A DNA stretch of 64,000 nt from Parvularculaceae bacterium (GCA_021776475.1 JAJFFV010000006.1:744001-808000), one strand, 5' to 3'; positions 8,818 through 18,093 are shown, numbered from the stretch's first letter. Notes: generated by a model from the letters alone, not told the origin. Numbers and translations: made by a program.

Positions 8818-9213
8818 ATGTTGAATCCGCATGAGGCAGGTTTTTTGAAGTTTATCGATTCATCACAGGCCCGACGTATCTCAGCACTATTAGCAGGAGG
8901 CCCCAGGGGACGGTCAACATTTCACCAATTAATGGGGCATAATATTGTGCTAAACCCTGCTTTTTCGTCAAAAATAAACCCACATGAACAATCAGCCGAA
9001 GAAATACTCTCCCTGCTTTTCAATTTGGGTGCTCCCAAAAAATGTTACATAATTTCTGAAGATTCAGGGTTGGACACCACCATTAGAGACCTGAAAATGA
9101 CCCTTGAACAGGTGGTGGGATACAGTTACGGGACCTTCATCTCATGCCTGCCAGGTGTGTTGGGTTATTATGAGTATGAAGCACCGAAAGAACGCTTTCT
9201 CTTAAAGATATAG
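8818..9213 (+). CDS. Hypothetical protein, 131 residues
   Basis: I do not recognise this protein. The likely start is ATG 8818, seven bases after the HIT stop; the frame runs back inside the HIT gene, where it is only a shadow. It is soluble, with no signal peptide or membrane segment. Visible features are a basic stretch near residues 20-35 (ARRISALLAGGPRGRS), a central segment HEQSAEEILSLLFNLGAPKKCYIISED and a C-terminal region with SYGTFISCLPGVLGYYEYE. The beta-rich centre and the position after HIT suggest a small accessory protein, but no function is assigned. Confidence 0.6.
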   Translation: MLNPHEAGFLKFIDSSQARRISALLAGGPRGRSTFHQLMGHNIVLNPAFSSKINPHEQSAEEILSLLFNLGAPKKCYIISEDSGLDTTIRDLKMTLEQVVGYSYGTFISCLPGVLGYYEYEAPKERFLLKI

Positions 9214-9220
9214 ATATACA

Positions 9221-9967
9221 ATGGCCAACCATAATCATCATCTCTCCGAGCGTTACGCTCTTGTCACCGGCGCTTCGCGCGGCATCGGCCACAGCACAGC
9301 GAAAGCTCTCGCGGCTGCCGGCGCCCACGTGATTGCGCTCGCCCGAACCACCGGCGCGCTCGAAGAACTTGACGATGAAATACAGCAGGCTGGCGGGTCC
9401 GCGACTTTGATCCCGGTCGATGTTACCAACGCTGAGGCTATCGACCAGCTGGCCCCGGCGCTCCTGCAACGTTTCGGCAAGCTCGACATTTTCGTCGCCA
9501 ATGCCGGGGTCCTCAACGATCTGTGCCCGGTTCCCGATATCGATCGGAAAATATGGGACGGTGTTTTGGCAACGAACCTCACGGCGAACTGGCATCTGAC
9601 AAAGGTGCTTGATCCTTTGCTGCGTCAGTCAGATGCAGGCCGCGTCGTTTATGTATCCACCGGCACAACAGAATCCTTCAAACCATTCTGGGGCGCCTAC
9701 ACGGTTTCAAAAGCCGGCCTTGAAGCGCTCGCGCACACATATGCAAACGAGATCGAAAGCTCCGCTATCCGTGCCAATGTTCTCAACCCGGGCCCAACAC
9801 GTACTTCAATGCGGAAGGTCGCCATGCCCGGCGAAGACCCGATGACCCTGCCCCATCCCGACGAAGTCGCAGAGTTGATTCTGGAAATGTGTTCGCCTGA
9901 GTACCAGGAAAACGGCGTGAAAATAAATTACCGCGACTGGAAGGAAACGCCTAACGTTCCTGAATGA
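9221..9967 (+). CDS. SDR family NAD(P)-dependent oxidoreductase
   Basis: A 248-residue classical short-chain dehydrogenase/reductase. Cofactor motif TGASRGIG at residues 17-24, NAG in strand beta-4 (VANAGVL), catalytic Ser in VYVSTGT and the YTVSK pair (Tyr and Lys) about residue 157. It lacks an Asp after beta-2 (IALARTTG), which leans towards NADP(H). The C-terminal NPGPTRTSMR and DEVAELILEMCS segments resemble the YciK-like oxidoreductases. The substrate cannot be inferred. It is the last gene of the + strand run and its 3' end overlaps the convergent atp12 gene by 17 bases. Confidence 0.88.
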   Translation: MANHNHHLSERYALVTGASRGIGHSTAKALAAAGAHVIALARTTGALEELDDEIQQAGGSATLIPVDVTNAEAIDQLAPALLQRFGKLDIFVANAGVLNDLCPVPDIDRKIWDGVLATNLTANWHLTKVLDPLLRQSDAGRVVYVSTGTTESFKPFWGAYTVSKAGLEALAHTYANEIESSAIRANVLNPGPTRTSMRKVAMPGEDPMTLPHPDEVAELILEMCSPEYQENGVKINYRDWKETPNVPE

Positions 9968-10679
9968 GATCCAGATAACGCGCAACACTGAGGAAGTCTT
10001 CACGAAGTCGTGCTTCGTTTTTCGCAGCATCTTCATCAATCCCCCATTTCTCGGACTGATATGTTTCGTCGACGCGGCTTGCCGCAAAAATTTCATCGGG
10101 CGTTTGGTACTTCTGCCAAAGCGCCAGCGCCAGAACCGCTGAGCCGGTAATTTCAGTCGCTGCTGCGAGACAGGAAAGTTCATCGGCGGTAGCAGTTCGA
10201 AGGAGGTTTTTGGTTTTCGTTTGAGAATCATCTGGTTGTTCTACAGAGACAATACCGGTAGTGACATTGAGACGGATACCGAATTCGCCGGAGATCCACT
10301 CAAGAAACTCAGACCACGTTGTAGTTTGGCGAACCGTTAGCGGTTCGGGTTTTTCAGCCCGGTAACAAAGTAGGTCAGACCGCAGAAAAGAAAGGATAAG
10401 TTCGCCCCATTTTCGACAATCAGCCTCACCTCGATCAATCACCACCATTCTTCTACGACAAAGAAGCATCTTGAATGGGTTGATTTCTTCCGTTTGCGCT
10501 TCCCATTCATCCGCTACAGCCTCCGCCAGGCTGCGAACAGGCATAGCGAGAAGTTTCTTGCCGGGCGTTTTAGCTGGCCGCCCATCGAGCGCAATCAACC
10601 AGTCGTCACTGTCTGTTTTTTCGACCGTGACGCTTTTGTAAAACCGTTTCGGGAAGGCCTGATTTTCCATGCCCGTCAC
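9951..10679 (-). CDS. ATP12-like F1-ATPase assembly chaperone
   Basis: A 242-residue member of the ATP12 family, which protects the F1 alpha subunit during ATP synthase assembly in mitochondria and alphaproteobacteria. Supporting segments are FPKRFYKSVTVE, the LDGRPAKTPGKKLLAMP block, LAEAVADEWEAQ, the FLRSDLLCYRAEKPEPL motif and AATEITGSAVLALAL near the end. The family usually has a conserved segment after INP resembling MPLTRLANTAIDG; here it reads MLLCRRRMVVIDRG, so this otherwise conserved stretch is altered. The start overlaps the pseudouridine synthase stop as ATGA. It ends the six-gene operon. Confidence 0.85.
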   Translation of the reverse strand: MTGMENQAFPKRFYKSVTVEKTDSDDWLIALDGRPAKTPGKKLLAMPVRSLAEAVADEWEAQTEEINPFKMLLCRRRMVVIDRGEADCRKWGELILSFLRSDLLCYRAEKPEPLTVRQTTTWSEFLEWISGEFGIRLNVTTGIVSVEQPDDSQTKTKNLLRTATADELSCLAAATEITGSAVLALALWQKYQTPDEIFAASRVDETYQSEKWGIDEDAAKNEARLREDFLSVARYLDLIQER

Positions 10680-11659
10680 GCCGGCCAGATAATCTCGGGC
10701 TCAGTATTAAAATCGAAGAACTTCCACGATTTCTGCATATGGCCGGTCAACTCAGCGCGCAGCGCAAGTGGCCGGCCACCAGCCGGATTTGGTATCGTCA
10801 TCGCCCTGCAAAACAGGTGCATCTTTTGCGACACACCCTCTATTTTCGCCCGTTCACCACCATATTTTCCATCGCCAACAATCGGGTGCCCGATAGCGCT
10901 GCTGTGAACTCGCAACTGGTGGGTTCGCCCCGTCAGTGGTCGCAACGCGACAAAACAAGCTTTGAGGGCCACCTGCTCCACGACTTGATAATCCGTAAGC
11001 GCCTTTTTTGTTTCTTCACCTTCTGCCGGCACCATACGTTCTTGGTCGCTCTGGTTGATGCGCACCATTTTTTTGGCGATCGGCATGTTGATCGACCCCT
11101 GCAACGGGTTAGGCACACCGACACACAAAGCCCAGTATTCCTTCTGGACTTCATGCTGCTTAAACGCTTCAGCCAAAAATGCGGTAGATTTGCGCGAGCG
11201 GCCAAGGACCAAGAGGCCTCCCGTATCGCGGTCGAGCCTGTGCACTAGTCTTGGCCTCTCCCCGTTGCCGGTGAGCCCCTCCAATAGCCCATCAATATGC
11301 CGGCGCGTGTTCACGCCGCCCTGCACTGCAATCCCGAACGGTTTGTTGAGTGCGATAATGTGATGGTCCTCATAGATAACCAGCGACCGGACATACTCCC
11401 TGTCTTCTGAATTCAGTCCTTCAGCTGCAGGTGCCTCATGAACAGGCTCACGAACTTTGAGAGGTGGCACTCGAACCACCTCTCCGATCATAAGACGGTG
11501 GTTTGCTTTAACCTTGTTGCCGTTGACGCGCACATTTCCCTTGCGCAGTAGCTTTTCAAGCTCACCGTGCCGCAATTGCGGAAAATGCTGTTTAAACCAC
11601 CGGTCAATGCGCATATCTTCATCTTGCTCGACGACTTCTATCATCTGCACACCACTCAT
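10676..11659 (-). CDS. RluA-family 23S rRNA/tRNA pseudouridine synthase
   Basis: A 327-residue pseudouridine synthase of the RluA/C/D family. An N-terminal S4 RNA-binding domain (IDRWFKQHFPQL through VRVNG) is followed by the catalytic domain with HRLDRDTGGLLVLGRS, containing the essential Asp, and the GRTHQLRVH motif. RluC-like order and length point to modification of 23S rRNA, but the exact uridines are not deducible. The frame extends to 11680, but ATG 11659 overlaps the fluoride-channel stop as ATGA, as do the other junctions in this operon, and is preferred. It is coupled to atp12 downstream in the same way. Confidence 0.9.
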   Translation of the reverse strand: MSGVQMIEVVEQDEDMRIDRWFKQHFPQLRHGELEKLLRKGNVRVNGNKVKANHRLMIGEVVRVPPLKVREPVHEAPAAEGLNSEDREYVRSLVIYEDHHIIALNKPFGIAVQGGVNTRRHIDGLLEGLTGNGERPRLVHRLDRDTGGLLVLGRSRKSTAFLAEAFKQHEVQKEYWALCVGVPNPLQGSINMPIAKKMVRINQSDQERMVPAEGEETKKALTDYQVVEQVALKACFVALRPLTGRTHQLRVHSSAIGHPIVGDGKYGGERAKIEGVSQKMHLFCRAMTIPNPAGGRPLALRAELTGHMQKSWKFFDFNTEPEIIWPA

Positions 11660-12042
11660 GTCGCCATCCTGCCTAACCACAAACCAGCCACCAGCGCTGC
11701 AATTGAAAAAACGACTGATCCGAACAGATATCCTCCTGCCGCAGCAATTGCTTTGCGCTCAAAGAGAGTCACGAAATCCAGCGAGAAAGTCGAGAAGGTC
11801 GTAAACGCCCCAAGCACACCGATAGCCCAAAATGCGCGAAACGCCTGACCATGTGGTTCACGTACTACCAACCACGCGATTAATACGCCCATGGCAAAGG
11901 AACCTAGAATGTTGACTACCATTGTTCCCCAGGGAAAGCCCGGCCCGAAAACACGCATCGCTAGCATATTGATACCATGCCGCGCCATTGCACCGATACC
12001 GCCACCCGTTGCGATGGCTAGCCACAACCCTACATCACGCAT
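11656..12042 (-). CDS. crcB: Fluoride efflux channel Fluc/CrcB
   Basis: A 128-residue integral membrane protein with four hydrophobic helices. Signature motifs are GGGIGAMARHGIN near the N-terminus, the WGTMVVNILGSFAMG helix carrying the channel Asn, and GVLGAFTTFSTFSLD, whose Phe and Thr residues line the fluoride path and Na+ site. Fluc works as a dual-topology dimer exporting F-. No fluoride riboswitch was seen; the ATG directly follows the upstream stop codon, so expression depends on the operon. Confidence 0.93.
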   Translation of the reverse strand: MRDVGLWLAIATGGGIGAMARHGINMLAMRVFGPGFPWGTMVVNILGSFAMGVLIAWLVVREPHGQAFRAFWAIGVLGAFTTFSTFSLDFVTLFERKAIAAAGGYLFGSVVFSIAALVAGLWLGRMAT

Positions 12043-12804
12043 TCACCGTTCCCGTTTGCGAAAGGGCTTCACAATAAGCTGAAGCAACGAAATGTCACGC
12101 GTATAATCAAGACCTATGGGCAATTCCGGGGTCCTTACCGTTTTGCTGCGCGTGCCGAACACAAGATCCCACCAGCTGAATATATTACAGTAATTTGAGT
12201 CCGTATCCTCGCGACGTTGGTGATGATGGATCCAGTGGATCGATGGCGTCACCAAAAACCAGCTCACAATTCTCTCGAACTGCCGCGGCATTTTTACATT
12301 AGAGTGCTGAAAGATAGCTGAAAGCGCGGCGATTGTTTCAAAAAGGATAACGCTTGAAAACGGTACGGCCAGCAGGATGATGAAGCCGCACCGGACACTG
12401 GCGGATATCATCACTTCACCGAAGTGAAAACGAACAGCTGACGTAGCATCCAGCGTTTCGTCCCGGTGATGAATTTCATGAAAGCGCCAGAAAAATGGCA
12501 CAACATGAAATGTTCTGTGCATCCAGTAAATCCAGAAATCGAGCAGCACAAGATCCAGTAACAGGCCGTGACCACCACTCCACCAGTCAGGCCGCTGCCA
12601 TAATGCGTATTGGGAAGCCCAAAGTGAGATTGGTACGACAAACAGGGGCGATATGGGCAGAACAGATGCCCACAAGCCTGCATTTGAAATCAGGCGACCC
12701 CGTTCATGGATTAGCGGCGCAGATGGTCTCAACCGTTCAGCAACAAAAAAGAACACCAGAAAAATGCCAAGTGCGATGAATTTAAAGACGGATTGTTGAT
12801 CCAT
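12043..12804 (-). CDS. Fatty acid hydroxylase/sterol desaturase family membrane enzyme
   Basis: A 253-residue membrane di-iron oxygenase of the fatty acid hydroxylase superfamily. The histidine clusters that bind iron are present in order: HRTFH (about residue 96), HEIHH (about 109), an intermediate HSN and HWIHHHQ (about 189). Hydrophobic segments near residues 7-22, 40-65 and 130-160 fit an inner-membrane location. Bacterial relatives hydroxylate lipids, carotenoids or sterol-like compounds; the substrate is unknown. It lies two bases after rarA and abuts crcB. Confidence 0.87.
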   Translation of the reverse strand: MDQQSVFKFIALGIFLVFFFVAERLRPSAPLIHERGRLISNAGLWASVLPISPLFVVPISLWASQYALWQRPDWWSGGHGLLLDLVLLDFWIYWMHRTFHVVPFFWRFHEIHHRDETLDATSAVRFHFGEVMISASVRCGFIILLAVPFSSVILFETIAALSAIFQHSNVKMPRQFERIVSWFLVTPSIHWIHHHQRREDTDSNYCNIFSWWDLVFGTRSKTVRTPELPIGLDYTRDISLLQLIVKPFRKRER

Positions 12805-12806
12805 AC

Positions 12807-14111
12807 CTAATTACCACGCGGCTTACGGCGGGCATTCCAAAACTCCAGACGTTTTCGGATTTCCTTTTCAAATCCCCTCGGTACCGGCGCATAAAATTCT
12901 TCGCGCGGCATATCCGGCGGAAAGTAATCAAGGCCAGCATAAGCATCTGGCGCATCGTGATCATACTGATAGCCATCAGAATACCCGAGTTCTTTCATCA
13001 GGTTTGTCGGTGCGTTCATGGCATAGGGCGGCGGCATCAATGAGCCGGTTGCGCGCGCGGACCTTGTAGCAGTTTTAAATGCCGTATACGCCGCGTTCGA
13101 TTTTGGGGCGGTCACCAGATAGAGTGTCGCTTGCGCGAGAGCAAGCTCACCTTCAGGACTGCCAAGAAAATCATATGCTTCCTTCGCAGCCAGACATTGC
13201 TGCAGTGCTTGTGGGTCAGCGAGGCCTATATCTTCAACCGCCATCCTCACCAGTCGCCGCGTAAGATAAAGCGGATCTTCACCAGCGACCAACATGCGCG
13301 CGAGCCAGTACAGTGCAGCATCCGCGTCAGATCCTCGAACCGCTTTGTGTAACGCACTGACAAGATTGAAATGCCCTTCCTGGGCCTTGTCATAGATTGG
13401 CGCCCGTCGCTGGACGATTTCTGTTAGTTCTTTCGGACCAAGCTCCCCGGCCAGCGGTTGTGAGAGTAAATCTTCAACGAGATTCAGCAAGAACCGACCA
13501 TCTCCATCGGCCATGATCTTCAAGGCGGACCTGCCTTCATCAGTAAGCGGCATGGGCCTTCTTTCTTCAGTTTCAGCACGAAGAATAAGTTGTTCGAGTG
13601 CGTCCTCGTCAAGCCTGTTCAGAGTCAGGACCTGTGTACGTGAAAGCAGCGCGGCATTTAGTTCAAAAGACGGATTTTCCGTTGTCGCGCCAAACAATGT
13701 GATCAGACCGCTTTCTACGTGAGGCAGAAAACTATCTTGTTGTGCTCTGTTAAAACGGTGGATTTCATCCACAAAAAGCAGCGTGCCGCGGCCGGTCATC
13801 CGCCGCCCTTCGGCTTGTTTGAATACCTTTCGCAAATCGGAAACGCCTGAGAAAATTGCTGAAATCTGATGAAACTCCAGATCGGCCTGGTCAGCCAACA
13901 ACCGGGCAATGGTCGTTTTACCCACACCTGGTGGCCCCCAAAGAATGATCGAAGACATTTTCCTAGACGCAATCATCCGGGCGAGAGGCCTGCCCTCTCC
14001 CAGAATGTGATCCTGGCCGACAATTTCGTTAAGCGTCTTTGGGCGTAGTTTGTCAGCCAGAGGATGTGGCGCGGTCACTTCGAGACCCGCTGACTGGAAA
14101 AGGTTCGTCAA
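12807..14111 (-). CDS. rarA: Replication-associated recombination protein A (AAA+ ATPase)
   Basis: A 434-residue clamp-loader-like AAA+ ATPase of the RarA/MgsA/WRNIP1 family acting at stalled forks. It starts with the PLADKLRPKTLNEIVGQDH motif, then Walker A WGPPGVGKTT (58-67), Walker B LLFVDEIHRF, sensor 1 ATTENPSF and the C-terminal tetramerisation region (LVRMAVEDIGLADPQAL). Length and motif order are those of functional RarA. Its ATG overlaps the degP stop as ATGA. Confidence 0.95.
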   Translation of the reverse strand: MTNLFQSAGLEVTAPHPLADKLRPKTLNEIVGQDHILGEGRPLARMIASRKMSSIILWGPPGVGKTTIARLLADQADLEFHQISAIFSGVSDLRKVFKQAEGRRMTGRGTLLFVDEIHRFNRAQQDSFLPHVESGLITLFGATTENPSFELNAALLSRTQVLTLNRLDEDALEQLILRAETEERRPMPLTDEGRSALKIMADGDGRFLLNLVEDLLSQPLAGELGPKELTEIVQRRAPIYDKAQEGHFNLVSALHKAVRGSDADAALYWLARMLVAGEDPLYLTRRLVRMAVEDIGLADPQALQQCLAAKEAYDFLGSPEGELALAQATLYLVTAPKSNAAYTAFKTATRSARATGSLMPPPYAMNAPTNLMKELGYSDGYQYDHDAPDAYAGLDYFPPDMPREEFYAPVPRGFEKEIRKRLEFWNARRKPRGN

Positions 14112-15517
14112 AAATTACCTCTGTACTGAACCGTTGATACACGGCCCTGTTCATCTTCTGTCTGGATCGTCCATCCGTTTTCGTTCACGGCAACAGCAGC
14201 GACGAGGTCGTTTACCTCATTTACCTCAACACCATTTACTGTGCGGATTTTGTACTTCTCCCTAAATCTAAAGCGTCTGGCGTAAGGAGAATCGGAAACA
14301 TCCGTTATCACAACACCCTGATCCATATAGGAACGGCCGAGCTCCACGTTTAGGGCTGGCGACAGGTTTGCTACTTTTATCCCGACAAAAGGGTTCGCTC
14401 CTTCGATCAGCGTTTCATCCTTGGCCGGAGTCTCAGGCGGTACGTTAAGGGACACGCGGTACATGCGGTCACGACCATCTCGAACAACGGTGACCGTCAC
14501 GACTGCATTACGTTCACTTGTTCCCACTCTGTAGCGTAATGATTCGGCATCAAAGATGTCGTTGTCGTCCACTCTGGTAATGACATCACCCTCTTTAATC
14601 CCGGCCTCATCCGCCGGGCCACCTGGAAAAATCTCATTCACTAAGGCGCCTGCGGGGCGGTTCAAACCAAGGGCTTTCGCGAGGTTTGAGGTGACGGTGT
14701 CGGTCGATGCGCCGATCCAGGGACGTTGGATCACCTGCCCGCCATCAACGGCTGAAGCGACGACCTGCCGGACGAGGTTACCGGGAATGGCAAAACCTAT
14801 TCCGTTCGAGCCCCCGGACCTCGAATAGATCGCTGTATTGACGCCCAATAGGTTGCCGTTGATATCAACCAAGGCGCCACCTGAGTTGCCTGGATTGATT
14901 GCCGCATCAGTTTGAATGAAGAACTGAAAATCGGAAACATTTACTTGAGTTCGGGCCAGAGCCGACACGATGCCGCTGGTAACGGTCTGCCCGACACCAA
15001 AAGGGTTGCCTATCGCCAGAATAATATCTCCAACTTCAGCAGAATCTGAATCGGCGAACGCCAGATAGGGCAAGGTTTCATCTACTGTGATTTTCAGGAT
15101 GGCGAGATCGGTTTGAGGATCTGCGAGCAGAACCTCTGCCTCAAACTCACGCCGGTCAGTCAGAACGACCTTGATTTCACTCATTCCCTGGATGACGTGA
15201 TTATTCGTGACAATGACACCGTCCGGCTGGACTATGACCCCGGAGCCCAGAGAACTCTGGACGCGCTCGCGTGGCATTCCGCCAAACCCTCGGCGACCAA
15301 AAAATTCATCAAAAAATGGATCGCCCATAACGCTTCTTGAGCGAGTTCGCACAACACCTTTGGTATAAACGTTGACCACTGCCGGCGCCGCCTGCTTCAC
15401 GATGGGCGAAAAACTGACTGTAAGTTCAGCGGTGTCTTGTGGCACATACTGAGCTCCCGCGGCTGATGCTGCGATAAAAGTAACCAAAGTTATGATGATA
15501 ATACCTAGTTTTTTCAT
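14108..15517 (-). CDS. Periplasmic serine protease DegP/DegQ (Do family)
   Basis: With the start at ATG 15517 the protein has 469 residues and opens with a clear Sec signal peptide (MKKLGIIIITLVTFIAASA, cleavage near AGA). An in-frame TTG at 15529 is closer to an AGGAAAG site and cannot be excluded. The trypsin-like triad is H107 (TNNHV), D137 (TDLAIL) and S212 (GNSGG). Two PDZ domains follow (about 270-360 and 375-469). It degrades or chaperones misfolded envelope proteins. It heads the six-gene operon directly after the rplQ terminator; its own promoter must lie in the ~55 bases between or it depends on read-through. Confidence 0.93.
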   Translation of the reverse strand: MKKLGIIIITLVTFIAASAAGAQYVPQDTAELTVSFSPIVKQAAPAVVNVYTKGVVRTRSRSVMGDPFFDEFFGRRGFGGMPRERVQSSLGSGVIVQPDGVIVTNNHVIQGMSEIKVVLTDRREFEAEVLLADPQTDLAILKITVDETLPYLAFADSDSAEVGDIILAIGNPFGVGQTVTSGIVSALARTQVNVSDFQFFIQTDAAINPGNSGGALVDINGNLLGVNTAIYSRSGGSNGIGFAIPGNLVRQVVASAVDGGQVIQRPWIGASTDTVTSNLAKALGLNRPAGALVNEIFPGGPADEAGIKEGDVITRVDDNDIFDAESLRYRVGTSERNAVVTVTVVRDGRDRMYRVSLNVPPETPAKDETLIEGANPFVGIKVANLSPALNVELGRSYMDQGVVITDVSDSPYARRFRFREKYKIRTVNGVEVNEVNDLVAAVAVNENGWTIQTEDEQGRVSTVQYRGNF

Positions 15518-15571
15518 ATGGTTGCACAACTTTCCTCAGTCAAAAACTAATTTGAGATTATCCCTTATACC

Positions 15572-15605
15572 AAAAAAAACGGCCCTTCGGGAAGAAGGAC
15601 CGTTC
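15572..15605 (-). terminator. Intrinsic terminator of the ribosomal superlocus
   Basis: On the minus strand an 11-base stem (AACGGTCCTTC pairing with GAAGGGCCGTT, one mismatch, TTCCC loop) runs into eight T residues, 26 bases after the rplQ stop. It closes the alpha operon ahead of degP. Confidence 0.9.
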
Positions 15606-15630
15606 TAAAATCTTTGTATAAAAGGAACAT

Positions 15631-16056
15631 CTAAGCGTCCGTGTCTTCATCCTCGTCGCCGGTCATTGTTGGACCTGAATCCAGACCTTTAGCGCTTTCG
15701 TCGCGATCAACAAACTCGATGACGGCAACAGGTGCGTTATCGCCAAAACGAAACCCAGCTTTCATGATTCGTATGTAACCACCACTGCGTCCCTGGTACC
15801 GAGGTCCGAGCGTCTCAAATAATTTGCGAACCATATCCTTGTCACGAATGGTCGAAATAGCCTGGCGGCGAGCATGAAGATCGCCGCGTTTAGCGAGGGT
15901 CACCAGCTTCTCGACATAAGGCCGCAACTCTTTAGCCTTGGGCAATGTGGTCTTAATCTGCTCATGCTTAATGAGCGACGCAGCCATGTTGGCAAACATC
16001 GCCCGGCGATGACTTGCCGTCCTGTTTAACTGGCGGTGCGCAAATCCGTGGCGCAT
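15631..16056 (-). CDS. rplQ: 50S ribosomal protein L17
   Basis: 141 residues. Family core [29 protein letters not shown], then [18 protein letters not shown] and a GGYIRIMK motif. L17 sits near the exit tunnel of the large subunit. The tail is acidic (ending [10 protein letters not shown]), a common alphaproteobacterial extension. Last gene of the alpha operon, 25 bases after rpoA and just before the terminator. Confidence 0.97.
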   Translation of the reverse strand: MRHGFAHRQLNRTASHRRAMFANMAASLIKHEQIKTTLPKAKELRPYVEKLVTLAKRGDLHARRQAISTIRDKDMVRKLFETLGPRYQGRSGGYIRIMKAGFRFGDNAPVAVIEFVDRDESAKGLDSGPTMTGDEDEDTDA

Positions 16057-16081
16057 TGTGTATTCTCCTTGAGATCAGAAA

Positions 16082-17113
16082 TCAGCTTTGGTGGTGCTGA
16101 TCCTCGTATTTTTTTGCAAGCTCTTCGATGTTTTCAGGCGGCCAGTCGGGTACATCCATACCAAGATGCAGTCCCAGTTGTGCCAACACTTCTTTGATCT
16201 CGTTCAGTGACTTTCGACCAAAATTTGGTGTGCGAAGCATTTCAGCTTCTGTTTTCTGGATAAGGTCGCCAATATAGACGATGTTATCGTTCTTGAGACA
16301 GTTGGCCGACCGGACAGAAAGCTCAAGCTCATCAACTTTGCGCAACAACGCCGCATTGAAGAGAAGCTCTTCTTCCGCGCTTTCCTTGGAGTCATTTTCG
16401 GGCTCGTCAAAGTTGACGAAGATTTGGAGTTGATCCTGCAGAATGCGCGCAGCATAGGCGGCAGCGTCTTCGGGTGTAACCGAGCCATCTGTTTCGATTT
16501 CGAGAGACAATTTGTCATAGTCAAGAACCTGCCCTTCACGAGTGTTCTCAACCTTATAGGCGACCCGGCGAACCGGGCTGTACAGGCTATCCACCGGGAT
16601 CAATCCAATGGGCGCATCTTCAGGCCGATTGCGGTCCGCTGGAACATACCCCTTACCATTTTGAACGGTAAGTTCCATACGAATATCAGCGCCGTCATCC
16701 AATGTGCAAATCACGTGGTCTTTGTTGAGGATTTCAATGTCAGCGGTCTCTTGAATGTCCCCAGCGGTTACGACACCAGGACCTGTCTTATGCAAGGTCA
16801 GGCGCTTTGGCCCATCGACGTGCATCCGCAGAGCGACCTGCTTGATATTCAAAACCAGAATAGTGACGTCTTCGCGAACACCTGGGATCGACGAAAATTC
16901 GTGCACAACGCTATCAATATGGATCGACGTGACCGCGGCCCCTTGCAAGGAAGACATCAAAACGCGACGCAGAGAATTCCCCAGCGTCAGGCCAAATCCA
17001 CGCTCCAAGGGCTGGGCAACAATTGTTGCACGGCGCGATGGGTCATAACTTTGTTCAACTTCCAGTTTGTTGGGACGGATCAACTCCTGCCAGTTTTTTT
17101 CCAGCACTTTCAT
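16082..17113 (-). CDS. rpoA: RNA polymerase alpha subunit
   Basis: 343 residues from ATG 17113, which matches the family start (…[15 protein letters not shown]). ATG 17128 and TTG 17131 are in frame but none has a well-spaced ribosome-binding site. The N-terminal dimerisation domain (to about 230) has [20 protein letters not shown]; an acidic linker ([10 protein letters not shown]) leads to the C-terminal domain with [19 protein letters not shown] and [15 protein letters not shown], the part that contacts UP elements and activators. Follows rpsK in the alpha operon. Confidence 0.97.
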   Translation of the reverse strand: MKVLEKNWQELIRPNKLEVEQSYDPSRRATIVAQPLERGFGLTLGNSLRRVLMSSLQGAAVTSIHIDSVVHEFSSIPGVREDVTILVLNIKQVALRMHVDGPKRLTLHKTGPGVVTAGDIQETADIEILNKDHVICTLDDGADIRMELTVQNGKGYVPADRNRPEDAPIGLIPVDSLYSPVRRVAYKVENTREGQVLDYDKLSLEIETDGSVTPEDAAAYAARILQDQLQIFVNFDEPENDSKESAEEELLFNAALLRKVDELELSVRSANCLKNDNIVYIGDLIQKTEAEMLRTPNFGRKSLNEIKEVLAQLGLHLGMDVPDWPPENIEELAKKYEDQHHQS

Positions 17114-17196
17114 ACTCCGATACGGCATCAAGCCATTTTGTATTCGTCAAAGAAGCGGGTGGTGTCGCTTCGCTCATCGTCATTGTAGGCAAATCA

Positions 17197-17589
17197 TTAC
17201 ACGCGACGTCTTTTACGCGGACGGCAGCCATTATGTGGTATGGGCGTCACATCCCTGATGGTCGTAACGGTCAGACCTGCAGCCTGAAGCGCACGCAAGG
17301 CACTCTCACGACCAGACCCAGGACCCCGAACGCGCACGTCCACATTCTTCACGCCATGTTCCATTGCTTTTTTTGCAGCGTCTTCAGCTGCCATCTGTGC
17401 GGCAAACGGTGTCGATTTGCGGGATCCCCTGAAACCCATGTGGCCGGAAGTGGACCATGCAATCGCATTACCCTGTTCATCTGTAACGGTAACGACGGTA
17501 TTGTTGAATGACGCGTTCACATGAACCACGCCATTCGTAATATTCTTACGCTCACGCTTGCGAACACGCCCCTGAGGTGTTTTAGCCAT
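17197..17589 (-). CDS. rpsK: 30S ribosomal protein S11
   Basis: 130 residues, platform protein of the small subunit. Conserved features are the [12 protein letters not shown] strand, [14 protein letters not shown] and the C-terminal basic tail [15 protein letters not shown]. Lies nine bases downstream of rpsM and upstream of rpoA, the normal alpha operon order; rpsD is not present here, as usual in alphaproteobacteria. Confidence 0.98.
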   Translation of the reverse strand: MAKTPQGRVRKRERKNITNGVVHVNASFNNTVVTVTDEQGNAIAWSTSGHMGFRGSRKSTPFAAQMAAEDAAKKAMEHGVKNVDVRVRGPGSGRESALRALQAAGLTVTTIRDVTPIPHNGCRPRKRRRV

Positions 17590-17598
17590 GATATTCCT

Positions 17599-17967
17599 TT
17601 ACTTCTTCTTACCGGCGATCGGTCTAGCTGGTCCTTTACGGGTGCGCGCGTTTGTATGCGTGCGCTGACCACGGACTGGCAGATGCCGGCGATGCCTGAG
17701 ACCACGATAACAACCAAGATCCATCAGACGTTTTATATTCACCGCAACTTCACGGCGTAGATCACCTTCAACCATGTAGTCGGCGTCGATTGCCTCGCGG
17801 ATTTGCAGGACATCTGCATCCGAAAGTTCATGAACGCGGCGACTTGGGTCAATGCCGGTTTTTTCACAGATTTCTTTCGCCTTGGTCGAACCGATCCCAT
17901 GAATATAGGTCAGTGCAATAGGGACGCGCTTTGCTGTCGGAATGTTGACGCCTGCGATACGAGCCAC
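17599..17967 (-). CDS. rpsM: 30S ribosomal protein S13
   Basis: 122 residues, head protein contacting the P-site tRNA and forming bridges to L5. Starts with GTG (AGAGG eight bases upstream) as [22 protein letters not shown] and contains the helix-two-turn-helix region plus [20 protein letters not shown] and a Lys-rich tail. First gene of the alpha operon, 153 bases after adk, with its own promoter. Confidence 0.98.
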   Translation of the reverse strand: MARIAGVNIPTAKRVPIALTYIHGIGSTKAKEICEKTGIDPSRRVHELSDADVLQIREAIDADYMVEGDLRREVAVNIKRLMDLGCYRGLRHRRHLPVRGQRTHTNARTRKGPARPIAGKKK

Positions 17968-18065
17968 GTTTAAAACCTCTTCAAGATATGTCCCTTTTTA
18001 CAGGAACCTTTCCAATACGCGCGAGAAAACGGTCGCGCCAACCATAATTTGGGCGAAGTGCGACA

Positions 18066-18093
18066 TGTATAGCCGCGATGCTTCACCCGTCAA
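18066..18093 (-). promoter_or_regulatory. Promoter of the alpha operon (rpsM-rpsK-rpoA-rplQ)
   Basis: On the minus strand TTGACG (18088-18093), a 16-base spacer and TATACA (18066-18071), a near-consensus sigma-70 promoter. The ~100-base leader to rpsM contains a small GGCGCGA/TCGCGC hairpin that could be a regulatory site; the regulator is unknown. Confidence 0.7.
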
